From: Comamonas sp. SCN 67-35
GTDB taxonomy: Bacteria > Pseudomonadota > Gammaproteobacteria > Burkholderiales > Burkholderiaceae_C
Assembly: GCA_001725255.1 (NCBI GenBank)
Contig: MEFV01000008.1
Location: 186,001-250,000, forward strand
Direction of reading: 5' to 3'
Length of the DNA stretch: 64,000 bases
The stretch's first letter is position 1; each line of letters begins with the position of its first letter. Both the position numbers and the translations under genes were made by a program. Shown one piece after another: positions 1 to 8,436 of this stretch. The notes below the pieces were generated by a model. The model saw only the letters and a list, made by a program, of their open reading frames with translations, was not told the DNA's origin and ran no database searches.

Positions 1-594
1 GAGCGGGTGTGAGGGCGTCAAAGCATCGCGCAACCCGCCCTCTCTGAAGCCCCGGCCGCGCCTGCGACGTGGCCGGGCACCTGCGCACAACCGAGGAAAC
101 GGCCGCCGGCCTCGATGCCTGACCACCATGCGGCCTTGAGCATCGCTGCCTGCGGATTCCTGATGGCTGAACGTCTCGTCGCCCGCAAGCCGCTCGGTGG
201 CAAAAGAAACTTCATCGAAGGCAAGGTGCCGGCTCTTCCCGAGGATTGCGTCCCCCGTGGCAGTCCTGCGAGCGCAGCGCCATGTGGCGACGTCGATCAC
301 GATGTTGCGTCACCAGCTCGGCTACCTGCTGATCGCTCGTCTCGGGCAGTGTCCCTGTTGCGGCAGATATTGGGGACCAGTGGGTAGAGCACCTGCAGTC
401 GTATATCCGGCATCTGGTGTGGGATCGTCAATGCTCCGTGCCGACTTTGAGTTCAGCTTGGCTGGCCTTCGCCTGGACGCGCTGCGTTGGCTTGCGGTAT
501 TTTTGGCTTCCAACGCATACGCAGGGAGCGCCAATAGCTATGTTTTCAAGAGCACTGCGCGGCCTCCTCGATGGCCGGTGCGGCTCACTTGCGC
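1..594. other. No gene recognised; left-edge intergenic DNA
   Basis: The first 594 bases hold only short overlapping open frames with no family resemblance, no good ribosome site and Arg/Ser/Ala-rich compositions typical of unread high-GC DNA. The stretch lies downstream of the minus-strand operon that ends at 595. I see no convincing terminator, repeat or RNA gene in it. It could contain the decayed edge of a neighbouring gene, but nothing supports a specific call. Confidence 0.5.
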
Positions 595-1887
595 TCACGG
601 CGCGGAAGAGGCCAGTGCGCGCTGCCATGCCGGAGGCAGCAGATCAAACAGCGGTGTGGGATCACGGCGCATCATGCGCGAGAGGGTGTGCGCCTGCAGC
701 TGTGGCAAGGTGTTGGACGTATCGAGCCAGGCCAGTTGAGCCATCCACGCCAGGTTGATCGTGCCATCGGGCTGGGGCCGGGAGAAGATCAGAGCCAGCA
801 TGCGCCTGGCGCTGGCGCTGCCCTGGGCGGCGGCGGCCTGGTAGAGGCGCAAGGCCTGGGCGTAGTCGGGTGGGCGGCCCGTGCCACGGTGTGCCATGCG
901 TGCGCGTTCGAGCAGCTTCTCGGCCTCGCTCGAGGCCGTGGTCTGCTGCTGCGCCGGCTTGGCGACTTGGCCATCGAGCAACTGAAGATTGTCGGCTGCG
1001 GCGGGTGAATGGGTGGCGGCCGCCTGAAAATAGGCGCGCGCCCCCTGGAGATCGCCATTGACCACGGCCTCGATGCCGAGTTCCACGCGTGCTTGTGCAT
1101 CGCCTTCCCCTGCCGCCTGCTCCAGAAGGTCGTGCAGCGGCAGACGCAGATTGCTGACGCCTTCGGGACCACTGACAGCCGCGCTGCTGGAAGCGTGCTG
1201 ACGAGTGTCCAGCAGCCACTGCAGATACAGGGCGCGTGGACGGTATGCCGGCCGCAAGCGATCAATGGCTTGACGGGCGAGGGAGGGGTCAGGAGGGCCG
1301 GCACATCCTTGCATCTCGCACCAGGCGACACCTGACCAGGCCAGCGGCTGGCGACCATGGCGCGCCGCTCTCTCAAACCATACCAGCGCCTGTGCAGTGC
1401 TGCGAGGGGCTGTGTTCTCGTGCAATGCGATCAAGCCAAGCAGCCAGGCGGCATTGGCCGAAACGGAGGTGCTGCCGTAGCCCGACTTGGGTGAAGCCTG
1501 TCTTTGCAGTTGCGCCAACTCCTTTTGCAGAGCCGGATCCAGGGGCGCGGCGCTCGCCAAAGAGCTGCGCGCACTGGGCATGGTGGGGCCGGATGGCTGG
1601 GCGTTGGCAGGCACCTGAGGCCCTTGGGGCGTCATCGTGCCATCCGTTTGAGGTCCTTCTTGAGCGGGTGTTTGGGGTAAGCGAATCTCGGGCCTCTGGG
1701 CCAGCAGCACCGTCTTTTTCGCGCCAGGGACGGCGGGAGCCTGAATCTCGGGCAAGGTGGCAGCGCGCACCATGGCGGCCTGTGCCGAGACGGCAGCGAT
1801 GCACAGAGCGATGGCGCTCAGATGCCGACGCCGACCGGGCAGGGCGCTAATGGCGTGCCACGGACACCAGGCGAAGGGGCTGGGCAT
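595..1887 (-). CDS. Exported Sel1/TPR-like repeat protein, last gene of the CsgG-type operon
   Basis: A 430-residue protein with a long basic start and a hydrophobic signal segment (about residues 20-37, ending in AVSAQA), then a Pro/Gln-rich linker (about 40-120) and helical repeats. The segments around WLLGLIALHENTAPRSTAQA and YAQALRLYQAAAAQGSASA have the spacing of Sel1/TPR repeats, which usually serve as protein-binding scaffolds. It probably acts in the periplasm. The start lies 9 bases after the stop of the CsgG-like gene, with AAGG about 11 bases upstream, so translation is likely coupled. Its place in the operon suggests an assembly or chaperone role for the exported subunits. That is inference. 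No enzyme motif is visible. Confidence 0.75.
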   Translation of the reverse strand: MPSPFAWCPWHAISALPGRRRHLSAIALCIAAVSAQAAMVRAATLPEIQAPAVPGAKKTVLLAQRPEIRLPQTPAQEGPQTDGTMTPQGPQVPANAQPSGPTMPSARSSLASAAPLDPALQKELAQLQRQASPKSGYGSTSVSANAAWLLGLIALHENTAPRSTAQALVWFERAARHGRQPLAWSGVAWCEMQGCAGPPDPSLARQAIDRLRPAYRPRALYLQWLLDTRQHASSSAAVSGPEGVSNLRLPLHDLLEQAAGEGDAQARVELGIEAVVNGDLQGARAYFQAAATHSPAAADNLQLLDGQVAKPAQQQTTASSEAEKLLERARMAHRGTGRPPDYAQALRLYQAAAAQGSASARRMLALIFSRPQPDGTINLAWMAQLAWLDTSNTLPQLQAHTLSRMMRRDPTPLFDLLPPAWQRALASSAP

Positions 1888-1896
1888 GGCAATGCC

Positions 1897-3585
1897 TTAT
1901 TGCGGCTTGGCGCTGGTTGCGGCTGCATCGGCCTTGGCTGCGGGCTGCGGTGGCGGCGGCAGAATGTTCCACTCCAGGGTCTGTGCGGCCATGTGTTTCT
2001 CGCCTACGGCGGACTCAAACTCCCGGCGCAGCTGATCCAGGGTCTGGACTGCCGTGATGGGGGTGAGGGCAGGCATGTTCAGCTGTGTCGGCATGCGCGT
2101 CATCGGGTCTTCGTCGCTGGCGATGCACATCAATGCTTCATGTCCCTTGGCTCCGGCGTTGATCACATAGGCTGGGAAGGGCACCATCCAGTCAGGCAGG
2201 CGTATGGCCTGGTTGGCCGACACCAGGGAAGAGGCGCTCAGATGGTTGGGCTGAAGCCTGACGATGTTGCCATTGGCGTCATTGATGTAGCAGAACAGAT
2301 GCGCCGCTCGCGAGACCGTGACCGAGGCAAAGATTTGTGTTCCGGGCGTGAAGGCGCTGCGGTCCTTGACCATGTTCTCTATCTGCATGTCGATGGCCAG
2401 GGGGGACACTGGCTGACGCCCGGCTTCCAGCTCGGGCCAGCCGACGCGCGTCAGGTTGCCGTCGGCGTCGATGGCGACAAAGTCGCGCAGCGCACGTTCA
2501 TAGACGGAGAAGTCGATCACGCCGGTGACGACGGCACCCTTGTCGGCCTGGAATCGCCCGATCGCTTCGCGCAGCAAGGTACTGCTGCTCGATAGCGGAA
2601 GCTCGGAAGCGGTGAGGTAACCGCGACTGACCAGGTAATTTTCGACCAGGCGTTGGCGCGTCATCGGATCACCCTGGTCGTACCATTCACGCAGCTGGCG
2701 CTGGAATTCGGGGTGTGTGTTGTCCAGCGTCAGGCAGCTCCAGTAGGGCAAGTGGGTCCATTTGCCCGCAAGCTCGATCAATGCCAGATCGACCAGCGTG
2801 CGCATCGCTGCACCCGTGCCTTGTGTCAGGTCGCGGCCGACGTTGAATTGCACGCCGTAAGTGCCGATGCGGCCAGCCAGATCCAGCCCCTGCCCAGAGC
2901 TGCCGATGATGACTTCGTTGGCGGAATCCAGACCGGGGATGATGGTGCGCGTACGGAAATCACCCAGGTGCATTTCCAGCCCGACGATCGTCGCGCCTCG
3001 ATTGCGGTCGTAGCCAATTTCCACGCGCGGGCCCGATATGCCGGCGCCGTGGCGTGTGGAGATCACGTTCTGATCGACGAAGGAGACGCCGCCGGAGACA
3101 TAGAGCGCGGGGCGTTGCAGCTCCATCTGATTGTTGTTGAGCAAGATGGTCGAGAGGTTTTGCACCGTATCCTGGCGCGCGATGTCCACCTCGAAGTCGA
3201 CGTAGCGAAAGGCGTTCGAACGTCGGGACATTTGCGACAAGGCCGTGATCACCATCTCCTTGGCTGCCACGGGCACTCTGCCGGTGTAGTCGGCGATGAA
3301 TTTGCTGGTGATCAGTGTGGTGGGCACTTCGGCCTCGCGCATCATCTCGTCCATGCAGGCCAGCGAGTTGCTGAAGCTCGACATCGAGCGCGACGGGCGA
3401 TGGGCAGGATGATCGTTGGCGCTGGCGTAGGACTGGAAGGGCGCATCCTCCTTGGGTGACAGGGGCGTGGCGCAGCCGGCGATCAGGCTCGCTGCAGCGA
3501 GCAGCAAAAGCGCCGAGCGCATGCTGCGACCTTGAGAGTCGTGTCCCTGTGTGACCGGGCGTTGCACTGCATGATTGCTTGTCAT
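1897..3585 (-). CDS. CsgG/HfaB-family outer-membrane lipoprotein with peptidoglycan-binding-like and DUF4384-like domains
   Basis: 562 residues. A lipobox LIAGC puts the lipidated cysteine at residue 38. The ATG at 3585 has a strong AGGAGG site 5 bases upstream. An internal ATG 21 codons later would give a more usual lipoprotein signal but has a weaker site. Residues of about 75-285 look like the CsgG/HfaB domain, which in curli and Caulobacter holdfast systems forms the outer-membrane export pore. Residues of about 315-370 (ending near AIGRFQADKGAVVTG) look like a peptidoglycan-binding type 1 domain. The segment near VSRAAHLFCYINDANGNIV (about 410-430) resembles DUF4384. The C-terminus is Pro/Ala-rich. 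It follows two small secreted proteins in the same operon, which fits an exporter for them. I infer function from family and context; the multi-domain build is larger than E. coli CsgG. Confidence 0.85.
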   Translation of the reverse strand: MTSNHAVQRPVTQGHDSQGRSMRSALLLLAAASLIAGCATPLSPKEDAPFQSYASANDHPAHRPSRSMSSFSNSLACMDEMMREAEVPTTLITSKFIADYTGRVPVAAKEMVITALSQMSRRSNAFRYVDFEVDIARQDTVQNLSTILLNNNQMELQRPALYVSGGVSFVDQNVISTRHGAGISGPRVEIGYDRNRGATIVGLEMHLGDFRTRTIIPGLDSANEVIIGSSGQGLDLAGRIGTYGVQFNVGRDLTQGTGAAMRTLVDLALIELAGKWTHLPYWSCLTLDNTHPEFQRQLREWYDQGDPMTRQRLVENYLVSRGYLTASELPLSSSSTLLREAIGRFQADKGAVVTGVIDFSVYERALRDFVAIDADGNLTRVGWPELEAGRQPVSPLAIDMQIENMVKDRSAFTPGTQIFASVTVSRAAHLFCYINDANGNIVRLQPNHLSASSLVSANQAIRLPDWMVPFPAYVINAGAKGHEALMCIASDEDPMTRMPTQLNMPALTPITAVQTLDQLRREFESAVGEKHMAAQTLEWNILPPPPQPAAKADAAATSAKPQ

Positions 3586-3723
3586 GGTGTCCTCCTGTCT
3601 GTCGCCGCGTTGTCGTTTTCTCTGTGCTGAAGGGTGGCTCACCCGCTATGAGGGCGCACCATGCCCGGCGCTGCGCGCTGCTGGCCGGGCATGGTTTGAC
3701 GGGGCGGCATGCTCCCGTGACGC

Positions 3724-4164
3724 CTATTTGCAAATGGTCACGAGATCGCCGCGCAGTACCGTGATCTGGTCCGCGCTGCCATTGGGGCCATAGTGGCCAC
3801 TGGGGCCGGCAGCGGCTGCGCCGGTGTTGCTGGAGACGTTGGTCGTGCAGGTACGCGCCAGCGCATTGCCTTTCTGGACGCTGATGACGTCGTTCTCCGT
3901 CTTCACCACGCCGCTTTCTCCCTCGAGCTGAGCGAAGGCCTTGGCTTCGTAGCGGGAAATCTTGGCTTGCATCCACGAGGGGATGCCGATGTTGCCGTCG
4001 ATCTGGCCTGAGGCTTGTACTGTGGGCGTGGGCAAGGCCTGGTAGCTCACCGCACCGCCGAGGACGATGGGGTCGCTGCCAGGGGCTCCCTGGGCCCAGG
4101 CGGTGGCTGTCAGTGTCAGAGCGGCTGTGAGCAACCCGGTATGCAAAGTGCCGGATGTCATCAT
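3724..4164 (-). CDS. Small secreted protein of the CsgG-type operon (minor subunit or HfaA-like candidate)
   Basis: 146 residues with a clear signal peptide (cleavage likely after TATAWA, about residue 24). The start has AAGGAG just upstream; ATG at 4164 and at 4161 are both possible, the second having the better spacing. The mature part is Gly/Ser/Thr/Gln-rich with the segment SWMQAKISRYEAKAFAQLE and two cysteines (ARTC and the TIC near the C-terminus). I recognise no family. It lies between the repeat protein and the CsgG-like exporter, the place where curli and holdfast loci carry a nucleator or second surface protein, so a minor subunit or adaptor is plausible. The 193 bases upstream contain a small hairpin (GGTGC-TGAC-GCACC at 4281-4294) that might let the first gene be expressed more than the rest. 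Confidence 0.7.
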   Translation of the reverse strand: MMTSGTLHTGLLTAALTLTATAWAQGAPGSDPIVLGGAVSYQALPTPTVQASGQIDGNIGIPSWMQAKISRYEAKAFAQLEGESGVVKTENDVISVQKGNALARTCTTNVSSNTGAAAAGPSGHYGPNGSADQITVLRGDLVTICK

Positions 4165-4357
4165 TTCTCTCCTTTGCAGCGTGAAGAGACGGCGGAGCGT
4201 GAAAAGCCACTACCCCGCCGCCGTTGTTTTGGCTGATGCCGCTTTCCCATCGTTCGCTTCACGCCGTCGGGTAGCCGTGAGGTGCTGACGCACCGGCACA
4301 GGCTTGCCGTCGGTGATGGGCAGGATGAAAAAGCCGTATCAGGTCAATACCAGCCCG

Positions 4358-4855
4358 TCACTGGCAGGTCTGGCAGCCGTTGTTGCTGGAGATGTTCTGC
4401 ACCGCGCGCGAGTTGTTGCCCGAGGCCAGTGCCTTGACATACGAACCGCTGAGCGATGCGTACTGGTTCAGCGCTGCGCCCACACCGACGGAGCCAATGT
4501 TGCTGGCGATGTTGTTCTGCGCCTTGCTGCTGTTGCCGCTGGCGGTGGCTTCGACGTGGCTCATGGACAGCGAAGTGCCCTGGTTGGTCGCGGCGTCGAT
4601 CAACACCCCGGCCGTGTTGCTCGACATGTTGTTGTTCGCGCTCGAGTCATTGCCACTGGCGGTGGCGACCGAAGAGCTCCATGTCAGGCTGGTGCTCTGG
4701 TTCAGAGGCGCCTTGATGATCACCTGGTGGGTGCAAACGTCGCAGGCAGGCGGGGTGTTGTTGGTGGGGGGCGGCGGGTTGCCGCCACCGCCTCCAAAGG
4801 CAAAGGCGAAGTTCGATGCGCCGGCAATCACGAGTAGCGTAAGAAGATGTTTCAT
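4358..4855 (-). CDS. Secreted protein of three 39-residue N/Q/S repeats, candidate fibre or amyloid-like subunit
   Basis: 165 residues, first gene of the operon. ATG at 4855 has GGAGG 9 bases upstream; a longer frame starting at 4906 lacks such a site. The signal peptide is residues 1-19 (cut after AFAFA). Then comes GGGGG-N-PPPP, a CDVC pair at 38-41, and three repeats in perfect register at 51-89, 90-128 and 129-165. Each repeat has NQ at positions 2-3, SL at 6-7, ASGN at 16-19, an NN or QN pair at 25-26 and SN at 29-30. The last one ends in CQTC (161-164). Regular N/Q spacing with small residues between is typical of curlin-like and beta-solenoid subunits, but the 39-residue period is not that of CsgA (about 22). 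I recognise no named family. A role as the polymerising or adhesive surface subunit is inference. Confidence 0.75.
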   Translation of the reverse strand: MKHLLTLLVIAGASNFAFAFGGGGGNPPPPTNNTPPACDVCTHQVIIKAPLNQSTSLTWSSSVATASGNDSSANNNMSSNTAGVLIDAATNQGTSLSMSHVEATASGNSSKAQNNIASNIGSVGVGAALNQYASLSGSYVKALASGNNSRAVQNISSNNGCQTCQ

Positions 4856-6022
4856 GATGGCTATCCTCCAAAAGGTGTGGCTCCACGATGTCCGGCCGGT
4901 GCCCATGGAGGGCGCTTGCCGGGTGCTGTGACGCTGCCTGCCACCGATCTCCTGTGTGCCTCGAAGTGTGCGGTGTCCGGCTTTGTCGGGGTCCAGTTTC
5001 TGACTCTTTCAGCCGCTTACCAATCGCTTCAAGTGGGTACAACCAAAAGGGGATGAACATCCTGTTCATTGGAGGACTTCTCTGCTCCCGACCTTATTCA
5101 AAGAATTGTTTGCTCTCAAAATTGCTGTATTCGTACCCAGGTGTTAAATGCATCCAAATGTTTTTATTGCAAATGTTCTTGGAATCGATAGTTTTTTCTT
5201 AAATTTGCGACGAAAGACATGGCGACTTTCCAAAAGTCGTCCCGCGTCAAAGGAGCGAATGCTTTTTTGAGGGTCCGGGTCCGCCAGGGCGCAAGTGCCC
5301 GAAAGCGGTTTCGCGGTCTTGGAATCCGGATTCGTCCGTGCCACGGCAGAAAAGTTGGCGAAGAAGGTGCCGGCGCTGGAAAACGCTGCGCCGGCGGCGC
5401 GGTGTTAACCCAACAGCGCGCCCGTGTGCGTGTTGGCTGTCCACCGTCGGGCCGGCCGTGATCACCACCGCCGCGCGGCAGCCCAGGACGCCCGGTTTGG
5501 CAACGATGTCCGGCATGGTCCGGGGCGGGGTTTGCCGAGGTGTTTTGCCATCGCCCGGCCGGCGCGCGCGCGCCCTCCTCCATCACATTGCGCGGGAGCT
5601 TCGTGCACTGCACGGCACTCCGCCTTGCGCTGGCGCAAGATTCACATGCGCACCGCCGTCTGTAATCGCATGCATGCTGCCCCATATCGACTTCTCGCAC
5701 AGCGCCGCCGGCGCGGCAACGCCAGCGCCTGCAAACACTGCTGGCCAGCGCGGCAGCGCACTCCAGAGTTTGCGCAGGGCGATTGCGTGGCGTCGATCCA
5801 GTGAAGGCGGATCTGACCGGGATCGAGCCGGTGGCCAAAACGCACCTCATGCGCCACGTCAGCGACTGGGTCACCGATCCACGATTGTGTTGAATGTTTG
5901 GATTTTCTTGCTTCCAGTCTGTGCCCACGTTTGCCGGCCAGGCAGTAGTCGCTGGAGTGCAAACCCGTACCGCCGCCAGCGGCAGATCAGGTCTTGCTCT
6001 TTCTCAAAAGGGGGGGAACGCC
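4856..6022. other. Long divergent regulatory spacer between the CsgG-type operon and its two-component genes
   Basis: 1167 bases with no convincing gene. The part at about 5040-5220 is clearly AT-richer than its surroundings, with runs of A and T, as expected for a regulated promoter. A 17-base dyad lies at 5053-5069. The part at 5250-5890 is GC-rich with only short overlapping frames. An unread frame at about 5801-5893 (starting VKADLTGIEPVAKTHL) has no start and could be a relic, but I cannot assign it. The spacer is long enough to carry an untranslated leader or a small RNA. I see no clear terminator. Confidence 0.5.
5053..5069. promoter_or_regulatory. Perfect dyad ATGAAC-N5-GTTCAT, candidate response-regulator operator
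   Basis: ATGAACATCCTGTTCAT is a perfect inverted repeat with a 5-base centre, inside the AT-rich block about 200 bases upstream of the repeat-protein start and about 950 bases from the response-regulator start. NarL/LuxR-type regulators bind dyads of this general size, and one is encoded next door. No biochemical link can be shown from sequence. Confidence 0.4.
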
Positions 6023-6811
6023 ATGGCCAATTCCATTCATCGATTCGCCAACCTGGCGCAAGAGGGAACTACCCCGGGCGCTATGGCCGGATCGGATACA
6101 CACACCGCAACTGCGGCCTGGACGTACTATCTGGACGGGCCGTTGCAACCTGCCGTTGGCGTCATCGTGGTCGATGACGATGCACATATCCGTCGTGTCA
6201 TTTCGCAGGAGTTGCTGGCCGATGCGCGCATCGATCTGCTGGGGCAGGCCGATTCTCTGCGCACAGGCAAGCGCTTGATGGCACAGCATGCATTCAGTGT
6301 GATGCTTGTGGATCTGAACCTGGGCGATGGTTCGGGGTACGAGTTGATCGAACACATGAAGGCCACGCACCCGCGCGCCGAGGCGATCGTGATCTCGGCC
6401 ACGGAGGACGAGCAGCATGCCATCCGTGCCTTCGAACTGGGGGCGGCAGGCTATCTGGTGAAGAACTCCTGGTTTGACAACTTTCCTCAGGCAGTGCTGC
6501 AAGTGGTCCATGGAGGAGCAGCCATTACGCCAAGCCTGGCGCGGCGTTTGCTCAAGCGCATCGATGGCGTCGCTTCACCTGCGTCGGCACCGGGGCCCCG
6601 GGCACAGCAGGGAGGGGAAAAGCTCACCGGGCGTGAACGGGAAATTCTGCATCTCGTGGCATCGGGCTACACCAGCTGTGAGATCGGCAAACGCCTGGGC
6701 ATCAGCGATCAGACCGTCAATGCGCACGTCAAAAACGTCTACCGAAAGCTCCAGGTGCGCACCCGAATACAGGCTGTCATCCAGGCTTCGCAATGGGGCC
6801 TGCTCGGCTGA
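6023..6811 (+). CDS. NarL/FixJ-type response regulator, partner of the adjacent kinase
   Basis: 262 residues from ATG 6023, preceded by an AGGGGGG site. A longer frame from 5894 has no ribosome site. After a 45-residue N-terminal tail the receiver domain (about 46-165) has the acidic cluster VVDDD (51-53), phosphoacceptor Asp97 in VDLNL, Ser125 and Lys147. The LuxR-type helix-turn-helix (about 200-260) begins LTGREREILHLVASGYTS and contains SDQTVNAHVKNVYRKL. Such regulators bind DNA as dimers after phosphorylation. The gene is 48 bases upstream of the histidine kinase and diverges from the CsgG-type operon, so control of that operon is the natural proposal. The N-terminal extension ahead of the receiver is longer than usual. 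Confidence 0.9.
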   Translation: MANSIHRFANLAQEGTTPGAMAGSDTHTATAAWTYYLDGPLQPAVGVIVVDDDAHIRRVISQELLADARIDLLGQADSLRTGKRLMAQHAFSVMLVDLNLGDGSGYELIEHMKATHPRAEAIVISATEDEQHAIRAFELGAAGYLVKNSWFDNFPQAVLQVVHGGAAITPSLARRLLKRIDGVASPASAPGPRAQQGGEKLTGREREILHLVASGYTSCEIGKRLGISDQTVNAHVKNVYRKLQVRTRIQAVIQASQWGLLG

Positions 6812-6859
6812 CCCTTGCCGGCCTGCGCTGGCGAAGGTCGCTTTGGACACGGATCCATC

Positions 6860-8125
6860 ATGGCGGCGCAATGGTCTCTTTTGTTGACGGCTCTGACGCT
6901 GTGGGGAAGCGCCTTGGTGGGCGCCTTGCGCCGGCAGCAGCGTCTGGATTGGCTGTACCTGGGGGCGGCCATTCCGTTTGCTGCTTTCGCGGCACTGGAG
7001 CTTTGGGCCCATGGCAGAGGCTGGCCCGCTGCAGCCTACGCCTTACCCATGCGCTTGCTCTACCAATGCCTGATCTCTGGTGTTGCCCTGTTTTTGATGG
7101 CCTTGTTCAAGGGCGCGCTGCGTGTGTATCGCCAGCTGCTCGGTGTGCAGCTGTGGCTGGGGCTGGCTCTGGCGGTGTCACCGGGATTGGCCGGCTCGGC
7201 CGCTGGATTGATGGTTGCGGCGTGGGCGTGGTTCAATATGGGCTGTGCCGGTGTTTTGGTGGCGCTGCTGGCCCATGCCTTATGGCGTTACAAGGTGTCT
7301 TCGCGCGGCTGGACGGTGTTTCTTGCCGCCACGGCCGCGCTCAATGCCATGGCCTCCGATCTGCTCGGAGAGGGCAGTGACGGCGTACTGACGGTTTCCT
7401 GGGCGCAGGTTTTTGTTCTGCCCGCGCTGGCTGTGCCGTGGTTGCTCATGACCCGGCGCCTGGGTCATCCGGGGCGGAGAGGGACAGAGGCGGACTTGCA
7501 TGTCCGCCAGCAATGGGCTCAGGACTTGCATGATGGTTTGGGCTCGCAGCTGAGCGCGATTTTGTCTTCGCTGGGCCGCAACACACCTCAGGAGCGAGCG
7601 ACTGCGGCGGCATTGCACGAGTGCCTGCTCGAACTCAAGCTTTTGGTGGACGGAGCCGATGAGGCAGCATCGGTTGTGCAGTTGCTGGCCAGTCTGCGCT
7701 ATCGCCTGCAACCGCTATTGCAGGCCTCCGGGATCGAACTGCACTGGCATGTGGCATTTGCACAGGAGCTCGAGCAGTTCGACGGTGCGCGTGCGCGAGA
7801 GGTGTTGCGCATTGCCCAGGAGGCTCTGGGCAACGTGGTGCGCCACTCAGGGGCGAGTCAGGTCCGACTCTGTCTGCGCTGTATGAAATCGCGTCAGACG
7901 CTTGAATTGGAAATCAACGACAACGGGAAAGGGCTGGCGAGTACACCCGAAGGGAACGCGCACCATGCCATGGGCAAGGGGCTTGGCGGGATGCGCCAGC
8001 GTGCTGCAGCATTGGGAGGGCATCTGAGCATCCGCAGTGCGCCAGATATCGGAACACGGCTGAGTCTGTCGGTGCCTTTGGGTTCTGCAGGTGGCAACCG
8101 TGGTCGGACCCAGAGCATTGATTGA
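6860..8125 (+). CDS. Membrane histidine kinase of the HisKA_3/NarX-DegS type
   Basis: 421 residues from ATG 6860; the frame stays open to a TTG at 6815, and neither start has a strong ribosome site. Residues of about 5-200 form some six or seven hydrophobic segments with little periplasmic sequence, so the sensor probably reads a membrane or intramembrane signal. The dimerisation region has QDLHDGLGSQLSAILSSL with phospho-acceptor His224. The ATPase domain has the N box QEALGNVVRHS (Asn325), G1 INDNGKGL (Asp354) and G2 GKGLGGM (372-378), all intact. It follows its response regulator in the same direction. The signal is unknown. Confidence 0.88.
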   Translation: MAAQWSLLLTALTLWGSALVGALRRQQRLDWLYLGAAIPFAAFAALELWAHGRGWPAAAYALPMRLLYQCLISGVALFLMALFKGALRVYRQLLGVQLWLGLALAVSPGLAGSAAGLMVAAWAWFNMGCAGVLVALLAHALWRYKVSSRGWTVFLAATAALNAMASDLLGEGSDGVLTVSWAQVFVLPALAVPWLLMTRRLGHPGRRGTEADLHVRQQWAQDLHDGLGSQLSAILSSLGRNTPQERATAAALHECLLELKLLVDGADEAASVVQLLASLRYRLQPLLQASGIELHWHVAFAQELEQFDGARAREVLRIAQEALGNVVRHSGASQVRLCLRCMKSRQTLELEINDNGKGLASTPEGNAHHAMGKGLGGMRQRAAALGGHLSIRSAPDIGTRLSLSVPLGSAGGNRGRTQSID

Positions 8126-8331
8126 ATCGCCTGCGATGGTCCGCCCAAGAAGAGCAAGTGGCTCGGGAGCGGGATGGGTACATCCCTGCGGGATTCATGG
8201 TGCTTCATGCCCGCAGGCCAATACAGACAGGCGACGATAGCTATGGCTTTAAGTCGTTTTCGTGGTGAAGACGGATGCGCCGGGCGATGCGGCGCTCAAG
8301 GCACTACCATCGGCCGCAGGAGTGAATCATC

Positions 8332-8436
8332 ATGACCCAATGTCTGGATGTGCCGCAGGCCGCGCCCGAAGGCGCTGAGGCCTTGCGCGCCGCGCTGGCG
8401 TGCACCGGGTTTCGCCGGGTGGGGGCGGGCGCGTGA
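8332..8436 (+). CDS. 34-residue leader-like or remnant frame before the SDR gene
   Basis: ATG 8332 has GGAG 9 bases upstream and encodes MTQCLDVPQAAPEGAEALRA plus 14 more residues. Its TGA overlaps the GTG start of the SDR gene (GTGA at 8433-8436). No family is recognisable. It may be a real short coupled gene, the truncated start of a lost gene, or chance. The 206 bases before it (8126-8331) show nothing else I can name. Base composition shifts sharply here, from moderate GC to about 70 percent GC downstream, so this could be the scar of a rearrangement. Confidence 0.3.
   Translation: MTQCLDVPQAAPEGAEALRAALACTGFRRVGAGA

Noticed and set aside
1822..3459. Plus-strand open frames antisense to the CsgG-type gene
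   Set aside because: The minus-strand gene has a strong ribosome site, lipobox and family domains; the antisense products are His/Gly/Val-rich shadows.
5795..5893. tRNA-like segment on the minus strand with a 5-pair T-arm-like stem ACCGG-CTCGATC-CCGGT
   Set aside because: The acceptor stem has a mismatch, no D-arm or 7-base anticodon loop can be drawn, and the T-loop starts with C instead of T. It is not a functional tRNA by inspection.
5164..5928. A 254-codon minus-strand open frame in the divergent spacer
   Set aside because: No ribosome site, no signal peptide, cysteine- and arginine-rich random-like composition, and it covers the AT-rich regulatory block.
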